Source of the DNA: Amphiura filiformis
Lineage: Eukaryota > Echinodermata > Ophiuroidea > Amphilepidida > Amphiuridae
DNA length: 64,000 nt
Direction: 5' to 3'
NCBI RefSeq assembly: GCF_039555335.1
Contig: NW_027305502.1
Location: forward strand, 558,001 to 622,000
Below the pieces are notes generated by a model that was not told the DNA's origin, made no database searches, and worked only from the letters and a program-made list of their open reading frames with translations. Both the position numbers and the translations under genes were made by a program. Positions 46,435-58,722 of the stretch are shown one piece after another (the first letter of the stretch is position 1; each line of letters begins with the position of its first letter).

Positions 46435-46605
46435 GATTCTTGCAGAATAAATTTGCAGGAATCATTCGATTCTCACAAATCAACTTCTGTGTAAACTACA
46501 AACGTTTGCAGGAATCAACTTTGATTCACGCAAATCTGTTTACGAGAATCTTTGCGAGAATCAATTCTCTGATTCACGTCGAAATTCTGACCCTGATCAT
46601 GAGCA
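46435..46605. repeat. Dispersed repeat with AGAATCTTTGCG motifs (copy 1)
   Basis: GAATCTTTGCGAGAATCAAT...CTGACCCTGAT resembles 50550-50606 (GAATCTTTGCGCGAATCGAT...CTGAGCCTGAT). Internally it repeats GCAGGAATCA. Confidence 0.7.
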
Positions 46606-47018
46606 CCGGATTTATAAGCCGTCATGATCGCACTGAAACACTGATTACCGTACTGCAAAACTTACCTTGTTGTGAATAAAATCTTCAATAAATACCAGGC
46701 CTCCAGAAAATTTTCTGCTGTCTGGGAACTTAATGACAAGTGCTGAAAATTTTCTGTGAAATAACTGAAATAGGCCTATGTGCGCGTAGCGGACATCACG
46801 AGCGCGAAGCGCGAACTCCTAACGGCCGGGGTCCAGGGCCCGCTCAAGGGCCCTGGAAGCTCTCAGGGTTTAGATGCTCTCTCGTGCAATCTGAGCCTTA
46901 TTTTGGAACAGTTTTCTATAAAAATATACATCCTTTTTCACAAAAAAACACAACTTAAAATTTCAAAGTATTACTGTCAAAACTCAAAACAATTTTTTTT
47001 TTAAAAACATTTTTTTAG

Positions 47019-47324
47019 TTAAGGGGGTACTACACCCCTGGCCAGGGGTATTATATGTATATTATAGGGGCAAGGACTACAACTACTGCACTGAAAATTC
47101 AGCAACTCAAGGCAAGTAGTTATTGATTTATTGATCAAATATTGGGTTTTCCTCATTTTTACTGTAACTCCAAAATTGTTGTCTGTACTGAAATAATGTT
47201 TCCAGTGCAGTAGTTGTAGTCCTTGCCCCTATAATACATATCTTACTTGTCACCAGTGCGTTATAATTTTTGAGAAAAATCCAAAAATTGGCACAAAATT
47301 GGTCAGGGTGTAGTACCCCCTTAA
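47019..47324. mobile_element. TTAA foldback element, TACTACACCC family (2)
   Basis: TTAAGGGGGTACTACACCCC at the left and GGTGTAGTACCCCCTTAA at the right. Inner GGGGCAAGGACTACAACTAC pairs with GTAGTTGTAGTCCTTGCCCC. Confidence 0.9.
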
Positions 47325-47436
47325 GTATTTTGCAACTTTGAAGAACCACTGGACCTATTCTGAAGGGTTAGGATTATTCACAGATAATTTGAAAAAAAAA
47401 ATGGAAAAAATTACGAAAAATTACAGTTTGTTATCC

Positions 47437-47782
47437 TTAAAGGGGCATTTCTTGATCCACAGCCTCATCCCCCCACTTTTCCCAAAAAAAGTTGAGATTT
47501 TTACACCACTGGATACCTCTGGCTACATAATGTTTATGTACCAAATATTTCTTGCAGATTAATTCGTTTAGCAAAAATATCGCTAAATTTGAATTTCGCT
47601 CTGGTGCACCAGAACGAAATTACAACACATTGTCTATGGAGCAGTGTAATACACATAATCATGCATAACTCGCAAACGCAAAATCGGAATCAACTGAAAT
47701 TTTGGAAATAAGCTTTTTTCGTGGATATCTACTGAAAAATGTCATAAAAAGAGGATGCTAGGATCACGAAATCCTCCTTTAA
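47437..47782 (+). mobile_element. Intact 346 bp TTAA miniature transposon, parent of the satellite-bearing element
   Basis: TTAA on both sides. Termini AGGGGCATTTCTTGATCC (left) and, inverted, AGGAGGATTTCGTGATCC (right). The left 215 bp equal the ten halves in the satellite complex, and the right 110 bp equal 1645-1758 reversed. In this copy CATGCATA is followed directly by ACTCGCAAACG with no monomer in between. The flanks rejoin as GTTATCC + TATGCAAACC, which is found uninterrupted (inverted) at 49113-49150 as GGTTTGCATATACAGGATAAC, so a near-empty site is available. Confidence 0.9.
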
Positions 47783-47878
47783 TATGCAAACCATTAACTT
47801 GTGTTTACCTCTTCATCTATCACATATTATAAATGCATGGAAAACCAATGCATCTATAATATAAGAAATAAACATTAG

Positions 47879-49112
47879 TTAAGGGCATACTACACCCATA
47901 TATTGGTTTGATTGGTCTAAAAAAATATTTTTTCATTTATAGCTAGGCGATATATGCACGGATCATGTGAAATAAAAAAAAATGAAAAAAAAAGAAGGAA
48001 AAAAAATGCTTTTACACATTGTAGTAAGTCATTTTAGCCCTATATATTTTTTGTTTACTGTGTATCCTAGTAACTCAGATCTGTGTTTCATAACAAACTA
48101 TAATTTATTCTTTTCAACATGTTCAAGTAGGGTACATGAATATATACATTAAATCCTTTGTTATACTCTCTATAGAAAATCTATAGTGGTGCATGCAAAA
48201 TATATAACACTGAATAAATTAAATAAACACTTACACAATGGATGAATAGTCATTAGTCAATTTAATTATATAATGTGTTGTTAGGAGAAGAAAAGGCTAT
48301 TAGGTCACCGTATGTCAGGTTATAGGTCAATTGGTTCAGGACTTCAGGTCAAATTTAAGCATCAATTTTGAATACACATGTAAGAGTCTATGATATCATA
48401 ATGAGGAATAATTTTGATATTCTGTCTTTAACTGGATATATATCGAGAAGTGCAAGGTGGATATACTAATATACCTTGGGATGTAAATGGTGAGTACAAT
48501 TTAGAATGCCTAGTTGACATGGATTTCACAAATAAATATAAAATAGTTACCAAAATCACAAAAGCTAAGCTTACGGAAAACTACCCAATATGGTGGTATA
48601 GGTGACAAGAAATACAATTTTTTCAACATTGCTGCAGTATGGTTGTGGTAACCTGTTACCTGGGGCTTAATTATGTTTCAGTGAAATAATGTCATAAGTT
48701 AAAAATACAAAATATAGCTCAACATTGAAAATAGAAGCATTTTAACCAGTTCCTTTTTGATAGTTGTGGAGCACCAAGTTCATGAAGTCATAAAAGAAAT
48801 CAGGAACCACTTATTCCCATTTTACATATCAACTTTATTTCCCTAACGTGTTAGCAACACATATCCAAAATTTTAACGAAATCCGTTGATAGTAAGCTTT
48901 CCAAAATGAAGTGAATTTAAATCATCAGTGATGTACCACCTTTTGGCTTCTACTTTTAAAAGCATGTAAGCTACGTTGATACCGATGCCACCAATAAAAC
49001 GAGAAGATTTGCCCCTTCATTTTGCATACCACTTTGTCCAAATTTTTTTTGTAATTTCTTCACAAAATGCAAAAAAATGCAAAAAAAATCAATGGGTGTA
49101 GTACCCCCTTAA
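47879..49112. mobile_element. 1.23 kb TTAA-bounded element (copy 1)
   Basis: Left TTAAGGGCATACTACACCC, right GGGTGTAGTACCCCCTTAA. The interior has no long open frame. Its reverse complement occurs at 51708-52922 with high similarity over about 1.1 kb. The termini relate it to the smaller TACTACACCC foldbacks. Confidence 0.87.
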
Positions 49113-49670
49113 TGGTTTGCATATACAGGATAACAAACTGTAATTTTTTTCTGATTTTTTTTTCTTTTTTTAAAAATTAACTGTGAATGATCCTGAAGTT
49201 TCATAATAGGTCCAGTGGTTCTCCAAGGTCGGCGAAAACTTTGGAAAAAAAAAATTTTAAACAAAAATTTTTTTTTTTTGCAATTTTTTTTTCTGTGATC
49301 TCTGTGACCTTTCTGGGAACGCCGTTCACGCGTTACCGCGGTTTTTGGAGGCCTGATAAATACTACAAAATGAAGTACATGTGTGTGTTCCTTTTGAAAT
49401 AATCAGTTGTGATTTCCTAACTGGAGTTGTGATTTTGGTGAATTTTTTCAGGGCCCGTAAAAAATGAGGGCCCTTAAAGTTTTGATAGCAAGGGCCCAAA
49501 TGGTTGATGATTTTAATAAGTTCCTACCTGGGATTGACTTATTTTGGTAACTAATTATAAACATCACATCATTGTTCATATTGTTAGGTTATATATGATG
49601 ACCATATGAAGAAATACATTTGTGCATAGTTTTATGAATATTAATTAGCTAATTTGCATAATTATTTTAA
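49113..49670. other. Right arm of the composite region and spacer
   Basis: Inverted counterpart of 47340-47436 and 46690-46720, followed by AT-rich DNA with GGGCCC-containing motifs at 49450-49500. Confidence 0.55.
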
Positions 49671-49926
49671 CAGGCCCGTAACCAGGATTTTTTTGGGGGG
49701 GCTGGTTTAGAAAAAAGTGGACTTTTTTTTTCCAAAATTTTGACCTTTTGGACTAGGGGTAGATTTTGAAAAAGTGGACTTTTTTTCCCGAAAAGGCATT
49801 TATAAACCCCTATTTTTGTTTCGCTCGATACACTCCCAAATTGGACTTTTTGGGTCAAAAGGGGGGACTTTTGGGGCATTTTGGAATGGGGGGACAGCTT
49901 CCCCCAGCCCCCCAGTTACGGGCCTG
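49671..49926. mobile_element. 256 bp element with CAGGCCCGTAAC ends
   Basis: Perfect 12 bp terminal inverted repeats, CAGGCCCGTAAC and GTTACGGGCCTG. Inside are G-rich and matching C-rich tracts (TTTTTTGGGGGGGCTGG with CCAGCCCCCC). I could not define a target duplication. Confidence 0.82.
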
Positions 49927-51707
49927 AATTAATTAGCTGGAGAAATGCCAAAATATGTAGAGCAAGAAATAAACATCATGATCATGAAGTTCATTAAGGT
50001 ATCAAATTAAAGCTGTGCATTGAGCCTATTTGTATAGACTTAGAGGGGTAAGGCTATCAACTGTGTCCAAGAATCATGTCATGTGAAATGTCAAGTTTTG
50101 TATGGCAGACATTTCAAATTGAAGTATGCAGTTAGTAGGCCTAGAAATCTGTGGCAGTGTGGGCGAATCCATTTGGATTCTCACAAGAAAATTTTGCGAG
50201 AATCCTTGATTCGCGCAAATCTACATTCGGCTCCTACTGCACAATGATTGAAAAAAATACTGGTCTCATTTAGTCATCCAAGATGGCGAATCTGGCGAAC
50301 AAAAGTTCGGCCCGCAACCGATGGCTGTTTTTGCTTTTAAAATGCCCTCACAAATCAGTATTATTGTACAAATTATTAATGATTTACGTAAATGTTACCA
50401 TAATTCGCCATTTTGGGGGTTCGGTTGTTTAAAAAATGAAGTATAAATAGTCAAACTGGGAGTCAAACTTGGTACATATTTTTTTTCTTTCTGTAAATTT
50501 AACTGCCAATGCACTACGCGAATCCATATGGATTCGCCTGGTTGATGTTTTACGAGAATCTTTGCGCGAATCGATTCGTGGATTTGCGTCAGATTTCTGA
50601 GCCTGATTAAAAATATGCTCAATGCACAGATCAGGGATTAAAAAGCATATATATATTAATTCCAAATTTCAAGCCAGTAGGGGGTATAGTTTTGCTTCCA
50701 CATTTTTTTTTTGAAAGTCCAATCCAGTTTTGTAGCAAACTGTGTTAAGTCCACGAACAATGCCCTTGTGGACAGCTTGTAGGCAAGTAGCACGGCATAG
50801 GGCTTCCAATAGTTAATCGCCAACGTTCTTGTTTGGTCCTGAGACTAGTAATGAATTTGGTCTGCATAAAAAGTTGTTGTTGTTGTTGTTGTTTTTGTTT
50901 TATATTAGTAGGATTAGTTTGTATGGGATTTCTGAAATATTTGATAGATACCTCCAGAAAGACATGAATAGGGTGGGAAGGGGGAGAGGTAGAGGCTGTG
51001 ATGGTAGAATTAATGTTAGAGGATGGTGGTATAGAGTTAGTTTTTGATATTATTATTTTGTATGATTATCAAAATGTGCTACTAAATTCAAGGTATAAAA
51101 AACTTAGGACTTAAAACTTACGACTGTCAATATGAGATTAGGGTGGCAGCATGGGGGGGGAAATATTTGTGATAATGTGTTAAAACAAGTGGATATTTCA
51201 GGTCATCACTTATTGTCAGTGAAATGATGTTTATTTAATTCTGAGAAATGCAATTCAACTAAGTTTTGAATTTTGAACTATTTTAAACGTCAATTTTGGT
51301 AAAAAATGGGCAGCAGGTGGGGGTTCGAGATGCAAGGTGTTTTGTGGCAAAATTGTGTTTTATAGTAGAGAGAATCACGTTTTGTATGTTTCTAATAAAT
51401 TTGTTATCTTTTAAGACTAGTTTGAGAAAAATATGGTTAGTTCTGTGTTACAGATACTATGTTTTGTGTCAAAATGTGTTAAGTCCATGCCAGAAATTGC
51501 GTTTTGTGTCAAAAGCGTGTTAAGTCCATGCTATTTTTAAAACAAATTAATTCATTTAAAAAATCAAAAGTCTCTAGATTTTAACTTAACATGTTTTTAT
51601 GGTCCTATTTATGTCGCCTTCACTTCACTGTAATTTTATAGAAATCGAACTTTTTTTCATTGCCATAAAGAAAATTCCTGATTTTCTTCAAAGTGAATCT
51701 TGTGGAC
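49927..51707. other. Intergenic stretch with dispersed repeats
   Basis: A relative of the 46435 repeat spans about 50155-50610 (GCGAATCCATTTGGATTC, GCGAATCCATATGGATTC). A (GTT)n run lies at 50873-50893. A short direct repeat (TTTTGTGTCAAAA..GTGTTAAGTCCATGC) is at 51462-51530. No gene recognised. Confidence 0.5.
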
Positions 51708-52922
51708 TTAAGGGGTACTACACCCATTGATTTTTTTTTTTTTTTTTTTGCATTTTGTGAAGAAATTACAATAAAAAATTGGACAAAGTGGTATGCAAAA
51801 TGAAGGGGCAAATCTTCTCGTTTTATTGGTGGTATCGGTATCAATGTAGCTTACATGCTTTTACAGATAGAAGCCAAAAGGAGGTACATCACTGATGATT
51901 TAAATTCACTTCATTTTGGAAAGCTTACTATCAACGGATTTCGTTAAAATTTTGGATATGTGTTGCTAACACATTAGGGAAATAAAGTTGATATGTAAAA
52001 TGGGAATAAGTGGTTCCTGATTTCTTTTATGACTTCATGAACTTGGTGCTCCACAACTATCAAAAAAGGAACTGGTTAAAATGCTTCTATTTTCAATGTT
52101 GAGCTATATTTTGTATTTTTAACTTGCGACATTATTGCACTGAAACTTAATTAAGCCATAGGTAACAGGTTACCACAACCACACTACAGCAATGATGAAA
52201 AAAATTGTATTTCTTGTCACCTATACCACCATATTGGGTAGTTTTCCGTAAGCTTAACGTTTGTGATTTTGGTAACTATTTTATATTTATTTGTGAAATC
52301 CGTCTCAACTAGGCATTCTAAATTGTACTCACCATTTACATCCCAAGGTATATTAGTATATCCACCATGCACTTCTCGATATATATCCAGTTAAAGACAG
52401 AATATCAAAATTATGCCTCATATGATATCACAGACTCTCACATGTGTATTCAAAATTGATGCTTAAATTTGACCTGAACCAATTGACCTATAACCTGACA
52501 TACGGTGACCTAATAGCCTTTTCTTCTCCTAACAACTAATTACTATGCATCCATTGTATAAGTGTTTATTTAATTTATTCAGTGTTATATCATGGTAGGT
52601 ATTTTGCATGCACCACTATAGATTTTCTATAGAGAGTATAACAAAGGATTTAATGTATTCTATTCATGTACCCTACTTGAACATTTTGAAAAGAATAAAT
52701 TATGGTTTGTTATGAAACACAGATCTGAGTTACTAGGTTACAGTAAACAAAAAATATATAGGGTTAAAATGACTTACTAAAATGGTTGAAAGTCACTTTA
52801 TATGTAGATATATTTTATAAGTTCAGGACATGAGGTGATAAACATATATATGTACTTAATAAATTTGCAAGAAAAAAAAGAAGAGGGGTACTGATGAAAA
52901 TCGGGGTATTATATCGCCTTAA
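51708..52922. mobile_element. 1.21 kb TTAA-bounded element (copy 2, opposite orientation)
   Basis: Left TTAAGGGGTACTACACCC. The right end GGGGTATTATATCGCCTTAA is an altered form of the left end of copy 1. Collinear with the reverse complement of 47990-49112, including CACTTCATTTTGGAAAGC and the AGATCTGTGTTTC/GAAACACAGATCT block. Confidence 0.85.
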
Positions 52923-54163
52923 CACGGTTTGGAAATAAGCTCTTCATATACTCATTATGGGTAATTTTTGCATTTTCTGTTGACAGTTTTTCATTTTTTT
53001 AAATTTGAACGGAATGTTCAATTTTGATCAAATAAAAAGTAAAAGAAAGCTGAAAGTTTGGGGAATTTCATACGAACACCTCAGAAAATGACATTTTTAT
53101 CACCCAATCCCAGGTGACCGGGGGGTTATCGTATTGATCATGTAACACCATTTTGATCCACATTAAAATTGCAAATTGGTGTGCATTAATCCAGGTTAAG
53201 TCATTTTGGCAGCTGGAAAGCGGGACGACATGGATATTGTGCACCCTTTGAGAATTTTGCCCATACGCCGCTGATAAGTTTTAGAAAGTTGCACATACCC
53301 GTACACCACCTTTACACGTGAGTGCCCCCCCCCCCTTGGAGTTAGTCACTTTAAAGTGTATGTTGCTTAAAACTTTGTTCCCCGTTCGTTCAATGTTTTG
53401 ATGGTTTTCTGCAGTAGGATTGCACACATATGAAGAAGGGAGCCCTCTATATTGAGGAAGGTGGTCATCATAATTTGATACTAGCTAAAAACCTGATCAC
53501 CACAATCACTATTGAGTATTATTGACCATCAATTTTGCACAGCAATCTACACATTTATAACACAACATTTTATTTTGTTAAACAATTTTGATGGTACAAT
53601 AATGGCCTGAGGGAAGGTGGGATGGATCTGCCGATCAGAAAAAGGGTCCCTTTTTTAAGTTCCCTGACAGTTCTTTTAAGGGCTTGGATAGTAACGTTTG
53701 CACAATATATTTTGGAACCTGAGAGCACATCAGACACATCAAATTGCTTTCTGAATACGAGGAATGTCTTTGATATCAAATAATTTAGATTTTTTGAAAT
53801 TTGCTATTTTTTAATACAAATTAAATTTTATGGCAAATTATTAAACATTTATTTTTTTGACATTTAAAATTTTTGGGTCTTTTGGGGAATGGAAAGGTTG
53901 GGTAATGGACCTCTATCTGGTTGACTAAATAAGCCTGTATAAAGGCAGATGGCTTGATCATGATTCCCAGTGTTGTATAACTTTGGCTTTTTTTACTGTT
54001 TGAGTAAGGTACCTGTAACTTAAAATCGAATTCAAAAATGCAGTGTGAATCAGTTGTATTTAGCAATGATTATCCTCCACTTGGTTTGGTAGAATCAGTG
54101 TAACCAAAATTGAGCCCATGAAAAAGACAAGGGCAATCTAATAAACAGAACTTTTTTAATAGT
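52923..54163. other. Intergenic stretch
   Basis: AT-rich. A C12 run at about 53325-53337. No gene or complete repeat recognised. Confidence 0.5.
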
Positions 54164-54517
54164 TTAAGGGGTACTACACCCTGTCCAATTTTAATGCCTA
54201 TTTTTATTTTTTTCAAAATTGTAGCACATTGGTAACAAGTAAGATATGTATATTATAGGGCAAGGACTACAACTACTGTACTGAAAATTCAGCAACTCAA
54301 AGCAAGTAGTTATTGATTTATTGATCAAATATTGGTTTTCCCTCATTTTTGACTGTAACTCCACAACTGTTGTCTGTGCTGAAATAAAATTTCCAGTGCA
54401 GTAGTTGTAGTCATTGCCCTATAATATACATATCTTACTTGTCCCCAATGCGCTATAATTTTTTTTAAAAATGCAAAAATGGGCACAAAATTGGGCAGGG
54501 ATGTAGTACCCCCTTAA
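54164..54517. mobile_element. TTAA foldback element, TACTACACCC family (3)
   Basis: TTAAGGGGTACTACACCC and GATGTAGTACCCCCTTAA. The inner arms are nearly identical to those of the 47019 element (GGCAAGGACTACAACTAC), and it has the longer middle (TTGATCAAATATTGG). Confidence 0.9.
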
Positions 54518-56813
54518 AAGGAGGTTACAAATTTAATGCAAGGAGTTATCATGGTTATATGGTCTTTTGGGGTATTTTTTAGTGGAAAGGCAGACATTGT
54601 AACTAAACCAATGGCGGATGTTGTAGTTTGGGTAGCTCGCTGGAGGAATATGCAAATTAAGAGATTGGTGTTTACATATGTGACATCATTTGAAATTCTA
54701 AAAATTATTTGTTACAGATTTCAGAAAACTGGATTTAAAAAGAAGTTGTGCTTTTTTACAGTTTTTGCCAAAAATCTGGAAAAAGTGATATTAATTTGTC
54801 ATGGTGTTTTATAGCACAATTTGCCACAAACAATTAGTTCTCTCCAAAACGTGGGCAACGTTTTGCTTTATTTTCAAAGTCCAGAATAATTGATTAATTT
54901 TGCATCTGTTTTTCATCAATATTTGATATATTTTGAGTAGTCCCCACCCAACGGAAATTAAGAAACCTCACCCCACCCCCAGTCCCCCACCCACAGATTT
55001 GTTATCATTCATTATACCTCCCAGCATGCCCCACCAACTGTCATGATTGATTTAGAAGCTAGTATTGTATTTTTCTAACAAAATAAAAATCATTTAGTAC
55101 TTCTCTAACAAAAACAGTCATTTAGTGATGGCAGTGTAAGTCAAGTGCTAATGTCAATTCAGTAGCTAATTTGAGCAGTTTTTAAATTGAGAGGTCAAGT
55201 TCACGCCTTCATAAAAGCATTCAAAAAGAAGGAAAAACATGAAAAACAATTTATATTGTTAACTTGCATTGCTATTAAATACTACATGGATATTCAAGTC
55301 AACTACCGTACAATTATATTGTATGCTCATATCCAATCTCAAATTTATGGAAATACATCTATTTTATGCTTTAATTGTATGCTTTCCGATTATACAAATT
55401 TAATTTGAAAGTAAGATTTGACACAATGGAATAACATAAACTACTTAGTACTAAAATCCCTTTCTCATGAAGCTTTGATTGATCAGCATAAATTTAGATT
55501 TTTGTTTAAATACTGCATATTTCACCAGTTCCCTATGAAATTATAACAGTTTGTAGCCGATCGTTGCTGATAGGGGAGAGAGCGAGCTGCGTGATATCTT
55601 TCTTAGCAGGAGGAGGGAAAAAAAGATTAAAATTTCATCGGAAAGGTAGCGTTGAATTTTAATAAACTTAATAATGTATAGCATCCACATCTCCCGGTTG
55701 TCAACGACATCAAGTGTGTTTTCAAGAATTATTGTATGGCATGCATAATTCAGGTTTGATTCCCCACCAAGCGATGTAATTATCGCCGTGGCGGTATATT
55801 GCAAGCCTGGGCTTGCTGTGCATGCAGTGCATGCTGGGTAGTGGGTAGGGACCTGTAAGTAGGGTGTGCGTGCATGCACTGATAGCGGCACGTGGAGAGA
55901 GCCCTCAGGAGTTGGGTAGTGGTGTCCATAAATTACATGACGGATTCTTATGTTACAAAACCAAAGATGCTATCATCTTTTGTAAATGGATCAGCTCTTC
56001 TTACTAGGATCCCAAACATGCTCATATATCAGGGCGTAGTTCTAAAGCCCAATACATTTGTACATTCATTGAATGAACTTTGAATAAATTGGGTACAAAA
56101 ACTCATTCCCAACAACTGGAGGTCAGCTATTGAGATGTAGAGGTTACTGAATTGCGCCGGTGGAGGTGAGAGCGTATTGGCTCATAATGTCTGGTGTTGA
56201 TCGTCACCTCGTGGTGTAATTGCAAGCGGGTTTCAGGGGCAGCACCTACTGACGGAGATTGTCTGTCGGGGGTTTCTGCAACTGCAACCTGTTGGGTTTG
56301 GTTGGGGGAAATGAGATGCAGAAATTAGCAACAGGCATAGGGGTGGCGTAGAAATATTGTGCATCAATGCCTAGGGATTAGCCTATTACTGACACTATAC
56401 GCTTCTTTTAACGGTAGATGAGAGCGGAGTGAAGGAGAGCAAAGAAGATGTTAATTTTGTAGCAATTTTTTTTCCCGCTTCCTGAGAGCAAAATTTCATT
56501 AGGTAGATTCTTATCTTTTGGTACTTGAATTATTGGAGGCAATATTTACACTTAGATTGGGGTGTCATTATGCGGAGTTGCGGGGTTTGTTTCTTTGAGT
56601 CAATTTGTCATATAAGCCTATTTCTTATGTACATTAAATATATATATCAAGATGTGTTCGCAAGTCTGGCAATAAATGCTCTTGGAATATGCTGCAGAAA
56701 ATCATGTGTGTGTTGTTGCCACATATTTCCTACATGTATGTGACATTTTCCCCCAAATGATTTTTTTTACTGTGTGTTGATGATGATAAAAACATGGGAG
56801 TAGCCAAATCTGG
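54518..56813. other. Intergenic stretch, one dispersed-repeat copy
   Basis: Nothing coding that I can support. Bases 55975-56165 resemble 57893-58080 in direct orientation (CAATACATTTGTACATTCAT, TTGAATGA, TTGGGTACAAAAA). GC-richer DNA at 55780-55910 and 56150-56300 shows no clear exon. Confidence 0.5.
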
Positions 56814-56978
56814 ATTAGATATTATTAATAGAAATAATCATTAAACTTTCATTTTGATTATTTGATTGCAAAAAATGTAAAGTTGTCATAAAAGCTAAAA
56901 CCCTTTTAGCTTTTATGACAATTTTACATTTTTTGAAATCAAAATGAAAGTTTAATGATAATTTCTATAATATCTAAT
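56814..56978. mobile_element. 165 bp near-perfect hairpin (foldback element)
   Basis: Arms of about 80 bp start ATTAGATAT and meet at GCTAAAACCCTTTTAGC. They include CATTAAACTTTCATTTTGAT and its complement, with only a few mismatches and one small loop. No coding capacity. Transcripts would form a long duplex. Confidence 0.88.
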
Positions 56979-57273
56979 GGGCTATGCCATTTGAATACCA
57001 TACCCCCGTCCCCCCCCTTGAGGAAGAGTTTGGAATTCCAACCAAATGCAACAGGTTTAGCCATTACACATCAAAACAGTGGAAAAAGGTGTGGAAGATT
57101 TTGGAATTTCAAACGAAATTTCCAAAATAGGCTCAAAGTGGTATAAAATCCCACCGGATATCATCATTTTACAATGAATGATTTCAGCTAAACACAGCAT
57201 ATTGCATTTGCTTTTGGAATTGAGACCTGTTTCTCCCAGCATTTTCCATCTTATCTTTCAAATGGAATAGACC
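56979..57273. mobile_element. Palindromic miniature element, GGCTATTCCAG-related
   Basis: Begins GGGCTATGCCATTTGAATACC immediately after the hairpin and ends TTCAAATGGAATAGACC. The interior is more diverged than in the other copies. Confidence 0.65.
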
Positions 57274-58452
57274 AATGGAAGTAGTGGTCAGGCATGAAAA
57301 CCCCTGTCACCTACCACCATACCCCAAGGTGATGCTGACTGGGCAAACCTCACGAGTTGATGGTTGGTTGGTGAAATAAACCCCATGATTTTTTATTTTG
57401 CTCACACGAAAACCATTTTAAGGGAAATTTAGGATAGAAATTTTAATCGAAGCATAAAATAGAACTTGGTTAACATGTTGGATTTCAAGTAACATTGGAA
57501 ACATCATGGATGAGGATTGAGGATAGCTATATACATTGTGACTGTACGTACAAAATACTGCTGAGTACTTAATACCAGGACTTTATATGCCCTTACAAGT
57601 ATTTGTTGAAGACTACTTGCATTGGAGGGGGACAAGCCGCTTCGAGTCACGATGAAGGGGGATGCCGTGAGCGGAGCCCCTTTGACAGACACGACATCGA
57701 GCCATGAAGCCCATGGCTATGCCTATATAAGATACATGTAGCCATGTATGACATTTATAGTAACGAAAACATCCAGATGGGGGGGGTCCAACAACATATG
57801 CCCTTTGTACACTAAAAGCTTATTTTAAAAGAGGGGTAAACAGATAAAATAATTTTGCCCCCCCCCCCCATTCCCTCATCTAAAATGTACAAGATTCACT
57901 AGGATCCAAAACATTCTCATCTATTAGTGCACAGTTCTTTAGCTCCAATACATTTGTACATTCATTGAATGACCTTTGAAAATTTGGGTACAAAAATTCA
58001 TACTCGGGCAACTTAAGGTCAAATTTCGCATTATGATTGTTAAATTGAGGTTATTGGACTATGGCATTGGGATGAGGCCATTGTGGTTCATAGTGATTGC
58101 AATTTTCAGTTAAACTATTCAAACTATTAACTCACTGTCGCTGGACATGTCTTGTTTTTTTTCATATGAAATGTTGAAGAGTGGAATGGAATTTGCAGAA
58201 ATGTTTGCTCACCCAGTGCATTGGAACTTGTAATGACATGTCAAGGAGTTTGCAGACGCAATGTAATCAAAATTGAAGTGACCGAATCAAGCGAAAAAAT
58301 ATGAGGAACGGTTAGGTAGTTGCATTTAAAAGTTGTCTGAAAAATGTTTTGACGCATTGTCAGTGAAATGCTTTGACCCGAAGTAACATGAAATTTTTAT
58401 GTTTCCAGTGAAAACTAAAAATGGAAAATAGATGTGACCCGGTGTGTCCTGT
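57274..58452. other. Intergenic stretch with second dispersed-repeat copy
   Basis: Bases 57893-58080 match 55975-56165. Polypurine/polypyrimidine runs occur at 57780 (G) and 57859 (C). No gene recognised. Confidence 0.5.
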
Positions 58453-58607
58453 TGGCTCTTCCAGTTGAAATCCATACACCCCCTGAGGAAAACACAACCT
58501 TCATCTCCCACACAAGGGGGGTAGGCATCATATGGAGTGACCCATTCAGGTAACCACCATTTGAAATTCATACTCCACTTGTGTATGGATTTTAACTGGA
58601 ATAGCAC
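58453..58607. mobile_element. Palindromic miniature element, GGCTATTCCAG family
   Basis: GGCTCTTCCAGTTGAAATCC at the left, TTTTAACTGGAATAGC at the right. Inner CCCATTCAGGTAA resembles the 32784 copy. It directly abuts a possible minus-strand exon. Confidence 0.82.
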
Positions 58608-58722
58608 ATTGTTGCACACATGTGGAACCAGCAAGACCTCTGGGCAGCTCAGCTCTCATCCATCTCACAAGCTCCATCGTTTCTTTACCTTCTTTGATCC
58701 ATGCGTGGGCGGATTGAAGATT
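58546..58722 (-). CDS. Possible terminal exon, unidentified protein
   Basis: After an acceptor GATTTGTTTTATAG the minus strand is open for 58 codons. It begins NLQSAHAWIKEGKETMELV and continues RWMRAELPRGLAGSTCV; the last 20 or so codons run into the neighbouring miniature element and stop at TGA. The first 38 codons have a mixed, soluble-protein composition unlike the surrounding DNA. A competing GAAG|GTAAAG donor lies inside. No family recognised. It may be a relic exon whose natural end was replaced by the element. Confidence 0.3.
   Translation of the reverse strand, partial: NLQSAHAWIKEGKETMELVRWMRAELPRGLAGSTCVQQCAIPVKIHTQVEYEFQMVVT

Larger units (their letters stand above)
46690..49360. 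mobile_element. Composite foldback region of about 2.7 kb with nested TTAA elements
   Basis: The outer ends are inverted: ATAAATACCAGGCCTCCAG at the left, GGAGGCCTGATAAATAC at the right. A second, inner inverted pair is AGAACCACTGGACCTATT...CAGTTTGTTATCC (about 47340-47436) against 49113-49230. Within it lie three TTAA-bounded elements, at 47019, 47437 and 47879. The left part has a GC-rich hairpin, CCAGGGCCC-GCTCAA-GGGCCCTGG, at 46833-46856. Confidence 0.7.

Noticed and set aside
58326..58634. 102-codon minus-strand frame
   Set aside because: Most of it lies in the palindromic miniature element at 58453-58607; it is not gene-like.
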